Shown in pieces: positions 9,701 through 18,055 of a stretch of DNA of 64,000 nucleotides (its first letter is position 1; the number at the start of each line of letters is the position of its first letter). The notes below the pieces were generated by a model. That model was not told where the DNA came from. It saw only the letters and a program-made list of their open reading frames with translations, and did no database searches. The DNA comes from an uncultured Sulfuricurvum sp. (GTDB lineage Bacteria; Campylobacterota; Campylobacteria; Campylobacterales; Sulfurimonadaceae), in assembly GCF_937936435.1 (NCBI RefSeq), contig NZ_CALDDG010000037.1, positions 53,303 through 117,302 on the forward strand, given 5' to 3'. The position numbers were made by a program, and so were the translations under genes.

Positions 9701-10199
9701 CGGGAATGCCAAATACGTATTTGAATTTCCGCGTCAGCGCAAAGCCCCGCATCGGGCACTCAGCGATTTTTTCAACCATACGCGTGATGACGTATTGCCA
9801 CTAACGTGTGTCAGTGTCGGAGATAAGTTCAGCGAATATGAAAAAGAGCTCTATGCCGCCAATGAATATCTCGAATACAATCTCGTGCACGGATTCGGGG
9901 TGGAGCTGGCCGAAGCGTTAGCCGAAGTGGCGCATAAACAAATCCGGCTCGATCTGAATATCGCAAGCGATGATGAAGGATTCAGCCTGCGCGATGTCCG
10001 CCTCAACCGATATGCCGGGGCACGATACAGTTTCGGATATCCGGCGTGTCCTGATTTGGAACCGAGCCGAATTATATTCGATCTTTTGCGCCCTGAAGAG
10101 TTCGGGATTACCCTCTCTGAGACGTTTCAAATTCATCCGGAGCAGAGTACGACGGCACTCATCGTCCATCATAAAGAGGCGACCTACTTCAATATCTAA
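6702..10199 (+). CDS. metH: Cobalamin-dependent methionine synthase
   Basis: At 1165 residues this has the full MetH architecture. The homocysteine-binding domain (about 1-310) carries DGAMGTQLQ and the zinc ligands in GGCCGT (about 291-296). The methyltetrahydrofolate (pterin) domain has IGERSNSTGSKAFREL from about 340. The cobalamin cap and B12 domain carry KGDVHDVGKN, with the cobalt-ligand His near 729. The AdoMet reactivation domain extends from about 870 to the end. It transfers methyl from 5-methyl-THF to homocysteine through methylcobalamin in the cytosol. The length is close to the usual 1150-1250. The gene stands alone, divergent from the upstream kinase. No B12 or SAM riboswitch is evident in the 97-base leader. 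Confidence 0.97.
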   Translation: MSVKNTLLETISRRPLIIDGAMGTQLQERADKIPESAWEGLEGCNELLNVTCPEVMSDIFHAYLTAGADLITTNTFGAFSWVLDEYGIGHRAYELSRAGAAVCKAECEKFSSPEQPRFVLGSIGPGTKLPSLGHIHYDEMYAGYLECCLGLIDGGCDIFLLETCQDPLQIKAALHACEAANKERSTALPIMVSVTIELAGSMLIGTDAATIATILEPFDIISLGFNCGTGPEQYAKHVRTLSEVWGKPISVHANAGLPQNRGGYSYYPMGPDEFAKLQCDFLNYDGVSFLGGCCGTTPQHIRALVDKVSTIEPKKPSGETKPSIASLFNTVELIQTPAPLLIGERSNSTGSKAFRELIIASDYEGTLSVGQAQVRDGAHCLDVNVEFAGRDGAVDMAHVMRLYNQKIPLPLMPDATRVNTMEEALKCIGGKPIINSVNLEDGEERLDAICSLAKKFGTALVCLVIDEKGMAKTTEDKMRIADRIYDLCVNRHGIDPRNLMFDMLTFTVGSGDLEYRDAAIQTLEAIRQLHAKYPNVGSTLGLSNISFGLSMNARVFLNSVFLHHCIEAGMTSVIINVKHIIPLSKMSEEDRAICEELLFHPDDQSLFKFIGHFSDKTIDNSKNDEAYEALSDEEKIAKLLLDGDKERMIPLVEKVRHSINPDRIVNEILIDAMKVVGELFGSGKMQLPFVLQSAETMKTTVDYLNPYLSKQEKETDTTLVIGTVKGDVHDVGKNLVDIILSNNGFKVINIGIKTELEEYLEVMKSKEIHAIGMSGLLVKSTQVMRDNLEMMAEKGITTPVLLGGAALTRSFVDDFCRPIYQGPIFYCRDAFDGVIAMSRIEKYNADPSVGLDTRLGGDMVEKAPKEVVDVIIPPYHELKMPSEVKIPTPPFWGRRVLRREQLDFDMVCEWINKRSLFKLHWGYKRAGMSVDEYKKLLETKVYPAYERIKGEIVKRGLFDPTVIYGYYPVRSSDHELLIFDESCGWNIDKNANRQPLDEVIGNAKYVFEFPRQRKAPHRALSDFFNHTRDDVLPLTCVSVGDKFSEYEKELYAANEYLEYNLVHGFGVELAEALAEVAHKQIRLDLNIASDDEGFSLRDVRLNRYAGARYSFGYPACPDLEPSRIIFDLLRPEEFGITLSETFQIHPEQSTTALIVHHKEATYFNI

Positions 10200-10232
10200 A
10201 GAGCCTGGAATATCGCTCAGCAGGTATTGTGT

Positions 10233-10238
10233 TATAAT
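10233..10238 (+). promoter_or_regulatory. -10 box upstream of the response regulator gene
   Basis: A perfect TATAAT lies 33 bases before the TTG start at 10271. No convincing -35 is seen, as is common in Campylobacterota. Confidence 0.5.
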
Positions 10239-10270
10239 CTGATTATTTTGACGATACGGGACAAAAAGAT

Positions 10271-11011
10271 TTGATTGAGAACCAACAACAGATACTAGAG
10301 CAGACCAAACGTCTTTCGCTCCTTTTTGCCGAAGACAGCGCCCCTTTACGCACACGGATGAGTGCTGTTTTCGAAGAGTATTTTTACCGTGTCGACTGCG
10401 CCGTCGACGGATACGATGCTCTCGAAAAATACCGTGCATATTACGATACAAAACAAAAACATTACGATCTCGTCATCTCCGATATCCGGATGCCCCGCAT
10501 GGACGGTGTGGAACTCACAGCCGAACTGCGTTCACTCCGGGAAGAACAACCTATTATTATCCTTTCCGCTCATGCGGAAGCCGACTATCTTCTCTCCTTG
10601 ATTAATATCGGTGTCGCCCAGTTCATCACCAAGCCGATTCAATATCCCCAAATGTTTGAAACTTTATACAAAGTGTGCAGCAAGATCAATCAAGCCCATT
10701 TACCTGCCGAGCATCCGCAGAACATCATCGCCCTCAATCAGGATATTTTTTGGGATTTGGAAAAAAAGCTCCTGTTTGACCGTGAAAGTGCTATCCCTCT
10801 GACAAAATACGAGATCCTGCTGATGGAGATATTGACCCAAAAATTTGAACAAGTCTGCAGTACCGACGATATTCTGTACCATTTTTATCTCAACACGATC
10901 GACGTCAGCTCCGATAATATCCGCAGTATGATGATGCGGCTGCGAAAAAAACTTCCGGAAAAAGCGCTGACAAGTATATACGGAATGGGATATCGGTTAT
11001 CCCATACCTAA
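10271..11011 (+). CDS. Response regulator with C-terminal winged helix
   Basis: The 246-residue protein has a receiver domain (about 12-135) with FAEDSAPLR, the phospho-acceptor in VISDIRMPRMDGVEL, and the conserved Lys in QFITKPIQ. A C-terminal OmpR-like winged helix contains LTKYEILLMEIL and NIRSMMMRLRKKLP...YGMGYRL. A TTG start at 10271 is chosen: GGGA lies nine bases upstream, a TATAAT is at the expected distance, and the next in-frame Met (residue 30) would delete the first strand and acidic pocket. It sits just upstream of a large hybrid kinase and a GGDEF response regulator, suggesting one signalling locus. Its targets are unknown. Confidence 0.85.
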   Translation: MIENQQQILEQTKRLSLLFAEDSAPLRTRMSAVFEEYFYRVDCAVDGYDALEKYRAYYDTKQKHYDLVISDIRMPRMDGVELTAELRSLREEQPIIILSAHAEADYLLSLINIGVAQFITKPIQYPQMFETLYKVCSKINQAHLPAEHPQNIIALNQDIFWDLEKKLLFDRESAIPLTKYEILLMEILTQKFEQVCSTDDILYHFYLNTIDVSSDNIRSMMMRLRKKLPEKALTSIYGMGYRLSHT

Positions 11012-11074
11012 AACGTTTTTCTACACCCGTATCTTCATAAAACGAAAATCATCGCTCTTTTTGTCTAATTAAAG

Positions 11075-11080
11075 TATAAT
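11075..11080 (+). promoter_or_regulatory. -10 box upstream of the hybrid kinase gene
   Basis: TATAAT occurs 29 bases before the ATG at 11109, within an AT-rich leader. No clear -35 is seen. Confidence 0.5.
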
Positions 11081-11108
11081 AGATTAATTATGAACTTTAG
11101 GTCTCCAT

Positions 11109-14100
11109 ATGAAACGAATACTAGCCTATGCTGTTTTAACCATCGGAATTCTTTTGAGTATTGCCGCTTTTTGGTACTTGAGTGCCGGAAATGTATGGAA
11201 TCTTTATTATCGCCCCTATCTCGATTTATTCGATCAAACCCGAACTTACGAACCGTGGATAATTTTACTCATAGGAATTCTTTTTTCCCTCTCTGTTTTT
11301 GCGATCATGCTCTCGATCTTTCGGACCGAAGAAAAGGCGCACGCTATGGCAGTGAAAATTACGGAAAAACTTTCACTGCAAAAACAGCGTTTGGACAATA
11401 TTTTCGAAAACAATGCCGCCGGTATTTTCGTTGTAGACCAAAATCGAGACATTATTATGAGCAATCAGCGTTTTTGCGACATTTTAGGCTATACCAAAGA
11501 AGAGCTGATAGGGCAAAATGCATCGTTCGTCCATTTGAATGAGAAAAAGTACCGCGATTTTGCTTCCTATTTCTCAAAAGCAAAGGACGGGGAAAGGGCA
11601 AAAATCGAATACCCGTTCAAAGCCAAAAACGGGGATGAAGTGATCTGTGAATTTCTGGGAACCCAAATCGAACTCGACCAGGGAGACACGGGTGTAATCT
11701 GGAGTGTTTTGGATATCACCGATCGTAAAACAGCAGAACAGGAACTTCTCAAGAGCGAAGAAAAATTTCGCACTATGTTCATGAAACAAGATGCACCGAT
11801 GCTCCTTATCGATCCCGAAACCAATATGATTTTAGACAGCAATTATTCGGCAGGACGGTTTTACGGGTATTCTATGGCAGAGATGCAAGGGATGCATATC
11901 GGTAAAATCAATATCCTCGACACGGAAGAGATCGATCAGGAGACCAAAGCCGCAGTAACCGAGAAACAGAATTTTTTTATCTTCAAACATAAACTTAAAA
12001 GCGGGGAGATAAAAACGGTGGAAGCCCACTCTTCCCCCTTTATGCTCAACGGTAGAAAGGTTCTTTTCTCTATTATCTTCGACATCACCGAACGGGAAAA
12101 ATCCGAACAAAAACTGCTCACTGCTTCCGCACTGAACAAAGCGTTGCTAGATAACAGCGCCGTCGGAATATTTTTGGCATCACCGGAACGCATCATCATC
12201 GAAACCAGCAAAAGAGCCTGCGAGATGTTCGGCTATGCCCCCGAAGAGCTGATCGGTAAAAGTTTCCGTTTGATCCATATCTCAGACGAATCGTTTAACG
12301 CTTTTAAAGAAGAGTACAAAGCCCTTTCACGAAGCAGCATCACCAACATCGAATATCCGTTTCTGAAAAAAGACAAAACCCTTTTTTGGTGTTCCGTATC
12401 CGGCACGCCTCTCGACGATGCCGATCTGGCCAAAGGGATCATCTGGACGCTCCAAGATATCACCGATCGTAAAACAGCGGAAAAAGCGATGATTGTCGCT
12501 AAAGAGCAAGCCGAAGAAGCCAACATCGCCAAAAGCCGTTTTTTGGCCAATATGAGCCATGAAATCCGGACACCGATGAACGCTATTTTAGGATTATCCC
12601 AGTTGATGCTCAACAGCGATCTAACTCCTAAAGAACAAGATTACCTCAATAAAATCACCAGTTCATCCAAAATGCTCCTCGGTATCATCAACGATATCCT
12701 CGATTATTCGAAAATCGAGGCCAATAAACTGGAATTGGAGCTCAAACACGTCAACCTCGAAGACATTCTCTCCCAGCTTCGGATCCTTTTTAACCAAAGT
12801 GCCGTAGCACAGGGAGTTGAGCTCTATTTTTACCTCCACAACGATGTTCCGCGTATTATTATCGGAGATGAATTGAGGCTCGATCAGGTTCTATCAAATC
12901 TTTTAAGCAATGCACTCAAATTCACTCATGAAGGAACCGTCACTCTAGATATTTCTCTGAAAGAGAGACGCCAGAAATATGCACTCATCGAATTCAGCCT
13001 CAAGGATACCGGTATCGGATTAAGCGCTGAAGAAAAGGGAAAAATTTTCAAACCTTTCAGTCAAGCGGACACATCGACAACCCGTAAATACGGCGGAACG
13101 GGTCTCGGGCTCGTTATTTCACAAAAACTGCTTCAGGCGATGGGGGGAGAGCTGCAAATCGACAGTACCAAAGGAGAAGGTTCGACATTTCGTTTCGAAC
13201 TTGAGGTGGAGGTCATCTCATGGGAACCGGAACATCCGGTCATCCGGCAACAGGCGTATCGGATATTGATAGTCGACGATCAAGAGATCTCTCAAATCAT
13301 CCTTAAAGACATTCTTGATAGTTTCGGATGTACGACCGATGTCGCATCAAGCGCCGATGAAGCGCTTAGCATGATTCTCAAAGCCGATAGCGAAGAGATC
13401 AGTTACGATGTCGTCATAATGGATTGGAATATGCCGGAAATGGACGGAAAAGAGGCGATCAAGCAGATCAAAAAGATGGAAGAAGAAGGACTCATCCGTA
13501 CTAAATTCCCGTCGATTTTGATGGTAAGCGCCCACTCTATCGAAGAGATACAGTTGGATGATATCGAGATCGAGGCTTTCTTGACCAAACCGGTGACCAG
13601 TTCCACCCTTTTCGATGCCCTCTCCATAGCTAAAAACGGTATTCATCAAATGGTTAAGCACAAAGAACAAAACACCATTCCCGATCTAAGCGGAATCAAC
13701 GTACTCTTGGTGGAGGATAACGAACTCAATCAGGAAGTGGCGACCATAATGCTCCAAAAAGCCGGAATCGATGTCAAAGTCGCTCAAGACGGAAGAGAAG
13801 CGGTACGTATTTTCCTCTCCGATCCCGACTATTTCGATCTCATTTTGATGGATTTGCAAATGCCGATTATGAGCGGATACGAGGCGACGGCATCGATTCG
13901 TGAATATAATGCCCATATACCGATAATCGCCCTCACCGCAGCCGCCATGATCGAAGACAAAGAAAAAGCGCTTACCGCCGGAATGGACGATCATTTGAGC
14001 AAACCGATCGATATGGACGAACTCTACGCCATCATTATCAAATGGACAGAGAGGGAAAATTTCCCGTCCGAAGAAACGCCACCTGCACATTCGACGTTCT

Positions 14101-14669
14101 CGACCTCCGTTTTAGACAAACAATACATCCTCGATCTTGTCAATGGCAAAGAAGAGCTGCTTCATAAACTCTTGAGTAAATTTCTTTCTCAATTGGAAAA
14201 CGAATTTTCGACCCTGACCCTTCTACTATCCGAAAATGATCCCGCCGCATCGCCTTTAATTCACACCCTAAAAGGGGTCAGCGGAAATCTGGGAGCCAAA
14301 AATCTGTTCGAACAATGCAGCTTTCTAAATTCACAGCTCAAAGAAGGAAAATCGGCTGATGCAAAGGATATCCATCGCCTAAAAAGTGCTATGGAAGAGG
14401 TCAAGATCGTCCTTCGCGATTTGCTTTCATCTCCATCCGACCTCTCTTCCCCGGCGAAAAAAATGGATTCGGATGAACTTCAAACAAAAATTCAAACGCT
14501 GCGACACGATCTTAAAAACGGGAATATAGTACAATTAGAGACGGAGCAGAGTTTCGTTGAGAGCATCCGCGGATTGGTCGATTCTCAGTCACTTGCGCAT
14601 TGGAGTGAGGCGATTGAAGACTTTGATTACGAAAAAGCTTTAACAATCATGAGTGAATGGAACCTATGA
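11109..14669 (+). CDS. Hybrid sensor histidine kinase (2 TM, 3 PAS, HisKA-HATPase, 2 REC, Hpt)
   Basis: The 1186-residue protein has two membrane helices (about 5-25 and 52-72) bracketing a short periplasmic loop. Three PAS/PAC modules span roughly 90-460; the first and third each end with an exact DITDRKTAE repeat. HisKA has ANMSHEIRTPMNAILGLS (His near 484). The ATPase domain carries NLLSNALKFT, DTGIGLS and GGTGLGLVIS. Two receivers follow (DWNMPEMDG about 770-780; MDLQMPIMSGYEA about 915-925). The Hpt-like domain has HTLKGVSGNLGA around 1055. This is a BarA/TorS-type phosphorelay sensor. The GGDEF response regulator overlaps its stop and is the obvious output partner. What the PAS domains sense cannot be read. 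Confidence 0.92.
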   Translation: MKRILAYAVLTIGILLSIAAFWYLSAGNVWNLYYRPYLDLFDQTRTYEPWIILLIGILFSLSVFAIMLSIFRTEEKAHAMAVKITEKLSLQKQRLDNIFENNAAGIFVVDQNRDIIMSNQRFCDILGYTKEELIGQNASFVHLNEKKYRDFASYFSKAKDGERAKIEYPFKAKNGDEVICEFLGTQIELDQGDTGVIWSVLDITDRKTAEQELLKSEEKFRTMFMKQDAPMLLIDPETNMILDSNYSAGRFYGYSMAEMQGMHIGKINILDTEEIDQETKAAVTEKQNFFIFKHKLKSGEIKTVEAHSSPFMLNGRKVLFSIIFDITEREKSEQKLLTASALNKALLDNSAVGIFLASPERIIIETSKRACEMFGYAPEELIGKSFRLIHISDESFNAFKEEYKALSRSSITNIEYPFLKKDKTLFWCSVSGTPLDDADLAKGIIWTLQDITDRKTAEKAMIVAKEQAEEANIAKSRFLANMSHEIRTPMNAILGLSQLMLNSDLTPKEQDYLNKITSSSKMLLGIINDILDYSKIEANKLELELKHVNLEDILSQLRILFNQSAVAQGVELYFYLHNDVPRIIIGDELRLDQVLSNLLSNALKFTHEGTVTLDISLKERRQKYALIEFSLKDTGIGLSAEEKGKIFKPFSQADTSTTRKYGGTGLGLVISQKLLQAMGGELQIDSTKGEGSTFRFELEVEVISWEPEHPVIRQQAYRILIVDDQEISQIILKDILDSFGCTTDVASSADEALSMILKADSEEISYDVVIMDWNMPEMDGKEAIKQIKKMEEEGLIRTKFPSILMVSAHSIEEIQLDDIEIEAFLTKPVTSSTLFDALSIAKNGIHQMVKHKEQNTIPDLSGINVLLVEDNELNQEVATIMLQKAGIDVKVAQDGREAVRIFLSDPDYFDLILMDLQMPIMSGYEATASIREYNAHIPIIALTAAAMIEDKEKALTAGMDDHLSKPIDMDELYAIIIKWTERENFPSEETPPAHSTFSTSVLDKQYILDLVNGKEELLHKLLSKFLSQLENEFSTLTLLLSENDPAASPLIHTLKGVSGNLGAKNLFEQCSFLNSQLKEGKSADAKDIHRLKSAMEEVKIVLRDLLSSPSDLSSPAKKMDSDELQTKIQTLRHDLKNGNIVQLETEQSFVESIRGLVDSQSLAHWSEAIEDFDYEKALTIMSEWNL

Positions 14670-15586
14670 AAATACCCGACTCAAAAGCCACGATACTGAT
14701 AGTCGACGATGCCGCGACCAATATCGCCCTCCTCTCCAACCTGCTGCAGGATACCTATAAAATCAAAGTGGCCAAAAACGGCCCGAAAGCTCTGGAAATC
14801 GCACGCTCTCAAGAGAAGCCCGATCTTATTTTACTCGATGTCGAAATGCCGGGGATGGACGGATACGAAGTGTGCAAAAAACTCAAAAGCAGCTCTCAGA
14901 CCAATAACATACCCATCATTTTCGTGACAGCCCGCAACGATGTCAAAGACGAAGAGTACGGACTCAATCTCGGGGCGGTCGATTATATCTCGAAGCCTTT
15001 CCATCCGACGATCGTCAACATCCGGGTCAAAAATCATATAGCTCTAAAACTCAAAAGCGATTGGCTCGAAGAGCTCTCGATGATCGACGGTTTAACCCAT
15101 ATCCCGAATCGGCGCTATTTCGATGAGACATACGAAAAAAAATACAAAGAGACGCTAAGAGATAAAAAAACATTCGCGGTACTGATGATCGACGTCGATT
15201 ACTTCAAATCATACAATGACCATTACGGACACGGTAAAGGGGACGAATGTTTAACCCATATAGCCTCTTCCCTTCAAAATACACTCCAACGACCAAACGA
15301 TATGGCGTTTCGTTACGGAGGCGAAGAGTTTGTCGTCCTACTTCAAAACATCGATAGAGAGGGAGCTAAAAAAGTAGCCGCAAATCTGATCGAATCAGTC
15401 CATTCGCTCAATATCACGCACGAATACTCATCGCTTCAACCCTATGTTACCATCAGTGTCGGAATCGCGTTCAAAGATCACGATTGTATGATCGACAAAG
15501 AGGCCCTGATCAAAATGGCAGATGATGCCCTCTATGATGCGAAAGAACACGGTAGAGACAGGTACGTAGAACATTTTACCGAGTAA
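14657..15586 (+). CDS. Response regulator diguanylate cyclase (REC-GGDEF)
   Basis: The 309-residue protein joins a receiver domain (VDDAATN; LILLDVEMPGMDGYEV; YISKPFHP) to a GGDEF domain. The signature here is RYGGEEFVVLL, an active GGEEF variant near residue 220, preceded by LTHIPNRRYFDE. It should make c-di-GMP when phosphorylated by the hybrid kinase whose gene overlaps it. Two starts are possible: ATG at 14657, or ATG at 14666, which forms an ATGA overlap with the kinase stop. The latter gives 306 residues and is equally likely. Its 3' end faces the convergent rarA gene with only 13 bases between. Confidence 0.93.
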   Translation: MEPMKIPDSKATILIVDDAATNIALLSNLLQDTYKIKVAKNGPKALEIARSQEKPDLILLDVEMPGMDGYEVCKKLKSSSQTNNIPIIFVTARNDVKDEEYGLNLGAVDYISKPFHPTIVNIRVKNHIALKLKSDWLEELSMIDGLTHIPNRRYFDETYEKKYKETLRDKKTFAVLMIDVDYFKSYNDHYGHGKGDECLTHIASSLQNTLQRPNDMAFRYGGEEFVVLLQNIDREGAKKVAANLIESVHSLNITHEYSSLQPYVTISVGIAFKDHDCMIDKEALIKMADDALYDAKEHGRDRYVEHFTE

Positions 15587-15599
15587 AAGCCATCTCTGA

Positions 15600-16775
15600 C
15601 TACCCTTTATTTCCCCACACTTTTTCGATCCATTCGCCCATTTTAGCCTCATATCCGCTGTTTTTAAATTCGACGAATTTCAATGGTTTGGAGAGGTATT
15701 TCTGCTCCACCCATCCGCCGAAATCGTGCGGATACAAATACCCTTTATGCTGCTGACGGATTGCCTCGGGAATATCGAGGATGATCCCGTTTTTTACCGC
15801 ACTCTGTGCCGCGTTGATCGCATTATAGGCAGTGTTTGATTTTGGCGATGCACAGAGATAAATGACCGCTTGCGCCAATATGATACGAGCTTCGGGATAT
15901 CCGATCTGTTTGACGCTCATCATCGCCGACGTCGTCAGCGTCAACGCCTGAGGATTGGCATTGCCCACATCTTCGGAGGAGAGGATTACCAAACGGCGGG
16001 CGATAAATTCCGGCGGTTCTCCCCCCTCTATCAGACGGGCGAGATAATAGATCGCGGCATCGGGATCGGAACCCCGAATACTTTTGATGAGAGCAGAAGC
16101 GAGATCGTAATGGACCCCTGCTTCGGAACTTCCCAGGGACTGGGCTGCGGGACGGAGCGATTTAAGTAGCTCGATCGTAATCGGCTGATTTAACGCTGTA
16201 GAGACTTCGAGCAATTTAAGCATGGCACGGGCATCTCCACCGGAACTTGCGATCAGATAATCACGGGCTTCTGTTTCCGTCTCGACCCCGGTTCGTTCTA
16301 ACAAATCGGCTAACGCATCATAACCGATGGAATGCAGCTCAAATAAAAGCGAACGCGATCTCATCGCTGCAGTCAAGCTAAAATAGGGATTTTCCGTCGA
16401 TGCACCGATCACTAACACGCTGTTTTTTTCCATAACCGGCAATAACACCTCTTGCTGGTTTTTTGCCAAACGGTGCACCTCATCGATGAAGATGAGAGGC
16501 TTGCTCAGCGAACCTTCGTATTGGTCGAAAATTTTCCGCAGCTGTTCTATCTTGAGAGACGTTGCATTGAACTCGTAAAATGGATATTCCATGACTTCTG
16601 CAATAATACGGGCCAGAGTCGTTTTACCGCAGCCGGGAGGTCCGTAAAAAAAAGAGTGGGTAAGAGCCGCCGTTTCGCATAACGTCCTCAGCGGAGCGCC
16701 CTGAGCGCATAAATGGGGCTGTCCGACGACGTCATCAAACGTCTTGGGACGCAGAAGATAGGTAAAATCGGCCAA
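15600..16775 (-). CDS. rarA: Replication-associated recombination protein A (RarA/MgsA AAA+ ATPase)
   Basis: The 391-residue AAA+ ATPase starts LLRPKTFDDVVGQPHL. It has Walker A FYGPPGCGKTTLA (about 43-55), Walker B LIFIDEVHRL (about 96-105), sensor 1 in VLVIGASTENP, and the RarA C-terminal tetramerisation region with YLYPHDFGGWVEQKYL. RarA (also MgsA, homologue of WRNIP1) acts on stalled replication forks and interacts with SSB. The gene is the last of a tight minus-strand run, three bases after yjbQ. The family is clear. Confidence 0.95.
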   Translation of the reverse strand: MADFTYLLRPKTFDDVVGQPHLCAQGAPLRTLCETAALTHSFFYGPPGCGKTTLARIIAEVMEYPFYEFNATSLKIEQLRKIFDQYEGSLSKPLIFIDEVHRLAKNQQEVLLPVMEKNSVLVIGASTENPYFSLTAAMRSRSLLFELHSIGYDALADLLERTGVETETEARDYLIASSGGDARAMLKLLEVSTALNQPITIELLKSLRPAAQSLGSSEAGVHYDLASALIKSIRGSDPDAAIYYLARLIEGGEPPEFIARRLVILSSEDVGNANPQALTLTTSAMMSVKQIGYPEARIILAQAVIYLCASPKSNTAYNAINAAQSAVKNGIILDIPEAIRQQHKGYLYPHDFGGWVEQKYLSKPLKFVEFKNSGYEAKMGEWIEKVWGNKG

Positions 16776-16778
16776 CGT

Positions 16779-17177
16779 TTATCCAGCAATCACTTTGACA
16801 ACGACTTCGCGTGCTTGGCGGGGACCGTCGAATTCACCGAAGAAAATTCCCTGCCATTTTCCGAACATCGGACGCCCTTCGTGAACCGGGATGCTCACCG
16901 ATGAGCCCATGCGCGACGACTTCAAATGAGCAGCGGCATTGCTTCCGACATGGGTATATTTTTCATCGCTTGGAATCACTTTGCTCAGTGCGCTCAACAA
17001 ATCGCGGCGGAGATTCGGATCCGCATTTTCAAACAAAAAGACGCTTCCGGTCGTATGAGGGGTAAACACGACGCAAATCCCCTCTTTGACTCCCGACATA
17101 ATCACCGCTTCTTTGACTTCGGCACTGATATCCATCAATTGTGTTTTGTGGCTGGTTGGAAACTTCAGTATTTTCAT
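16779..17177 (-). CDS. yjbQ: YjbQ family protein (UPF0047; secondary thiamine-phosphate synthase-like)
   Basis: The 132-residue protein has the YjbQ signatures GICVVFTPHTTGSVFLFENADPN (about 36-58), HLKSSRMGSSVSIPVHEG (about 84-101) and WQGIFFGEFDGPR (about 109-121). Members carry a conserved His/Asp-lined site and have weak thiamine-phosphate synthase activity; the true role is unsettled. The start overlaps the end of the upstream pseudouridine synthase gene by four bases (ATGA type), so the two are probably co-translated. It is not linked functionally to thiG, which lies about 4 kb away on the other strand. Confidence 0.9.
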   Translation of the reverse strand: MKILKFPTSHKTQLMDISAEVKEAVIMSGVKEGICVVFTPHTTGSVFLFENADPNLRRDLLSALSKVIPSDEKYTHVGSNAAAHLKSSRMGSSVSIPVHEGRPMFGKWQGIFFGEFDGPRQAREVVVKVIAG

Positions 17178-18055
17178 CTATTTTTCTCCCGTGTAGTATT
17201 TTTTTTCTCACTTTTTGAATGAGTGCTATGAGGTGTTTTTTTCACCGCTCTCTCTTCTGCCGCAGGTTTCGGCTTGCTTTTTTTCGTCTGCTCTTTTTCA
17301 ACCGTATCCAAAAATTCCCGTAAAGAGCTGTATTCGTTCCGCTCTAAAAAGCGGACTTTCCCCGTCGGAAGATTATTCAGATCGATCCCTCCGAAGCTTA
17401 ACCGTTTCAGATCGACGACCTCCGCGCCGAAATGGGCGAAAAAGCGGCGTAGTTCCCGATTCTGTCCTTCGCCGATCGCAACTTTAAGGACTGAAAAATC
17501 GCCCTGATTCTTTTGGATCTGATAGGCGTAAAACGGGGCAAAGCTCATCGATTCGACTGTCGAATGTTCGTGGGCTCCCGCCGTTGCGTCCGTAAGCTCC
17601 AACCCCTCGCCCATCGCCACTTTCATCGCATCGGTGACAGGGCCTTTGATTTTGATTTTGTACACCCGTTCCATTTTAGAGGTCATCAATGCCGTAGCGA
17701 CGCGCGAAGCATCGGTAAGCAGCAACAGTCCTTCCGATGCGAAATCGAGCCGCCCGACCGGGATGAAATGGCGATAGTTTTTAGAGAGGGAATCGTAAAT
17801 CGTTTTACGCCCCTGCGGGTCTTTTTTCGTAACAAGTTCCCCGCGAGGTTTGTTATACACGATCACCGTAAACTGATCCTGCGGAACAATTTTTTTACCG
17901 CTGATCGTCACGTTTGCGGCACGTTCATCGACTTGTACGGCAGGATTGGTCTCGACCTCTCCGTCAATACGAACATAACCGTCCAAAATCGCCTGATCGG
18001 CTTCGCGACGCGAATAGGTCGAATAGTGGGCAATAAATTTGTTCAGACGCATCAT
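17174..18055 (-). CDS. RsuA/RluB/E/F-family pseudouridine synthase
   Basis: The 293-residue protein has an N-terminal S4 RNA-binding domain (LNKFIAHYSTYSRREADQAI...VRIDG). The catalytic domain has PVGRLDFASEGLLLLT, with the nucleophilic Asp near residue 101, and the closing motif GQNRELRRFFAHFG. A lysine-rich tail after about residue 250 is low-complexity and probably disordered. The enzyme isomerises uridine to pseudouridine in rRNA, most likely 23S (RluB type), although RsuA/RluE specificity cannot be excluded. The gene starts within the last codons of the kpsF-type gene (ATGA overlap) and itself overlaps yjbQ. Confidence 0.92.
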   Translation of the reverse strand: MMRLNKFIAHYSTYSRREADQAILDGYVRIDGEVETNPAVQVDERAANVTISGKKIVPQDQFTVIVYNKPRGELVTKKDPQGRKTIYDSLSKNYRHFIPVGRLDFASEGLLLLTDASRVATALMTSKMERVYKIKIKGPVTDAMKVAMGEGLELTDATAGAHEHSTVESMSFAPFYAYQIQKNQGDFSVLKVAIGEGQNRELRRFFAHFGAEVVDLKRLSFGGIDLNNLPTGKVRFLERNEYSSLREFLDTVEKEQTKKSKPKPAAEERAVKKTPHSTHSKSEKKNTTREKNR

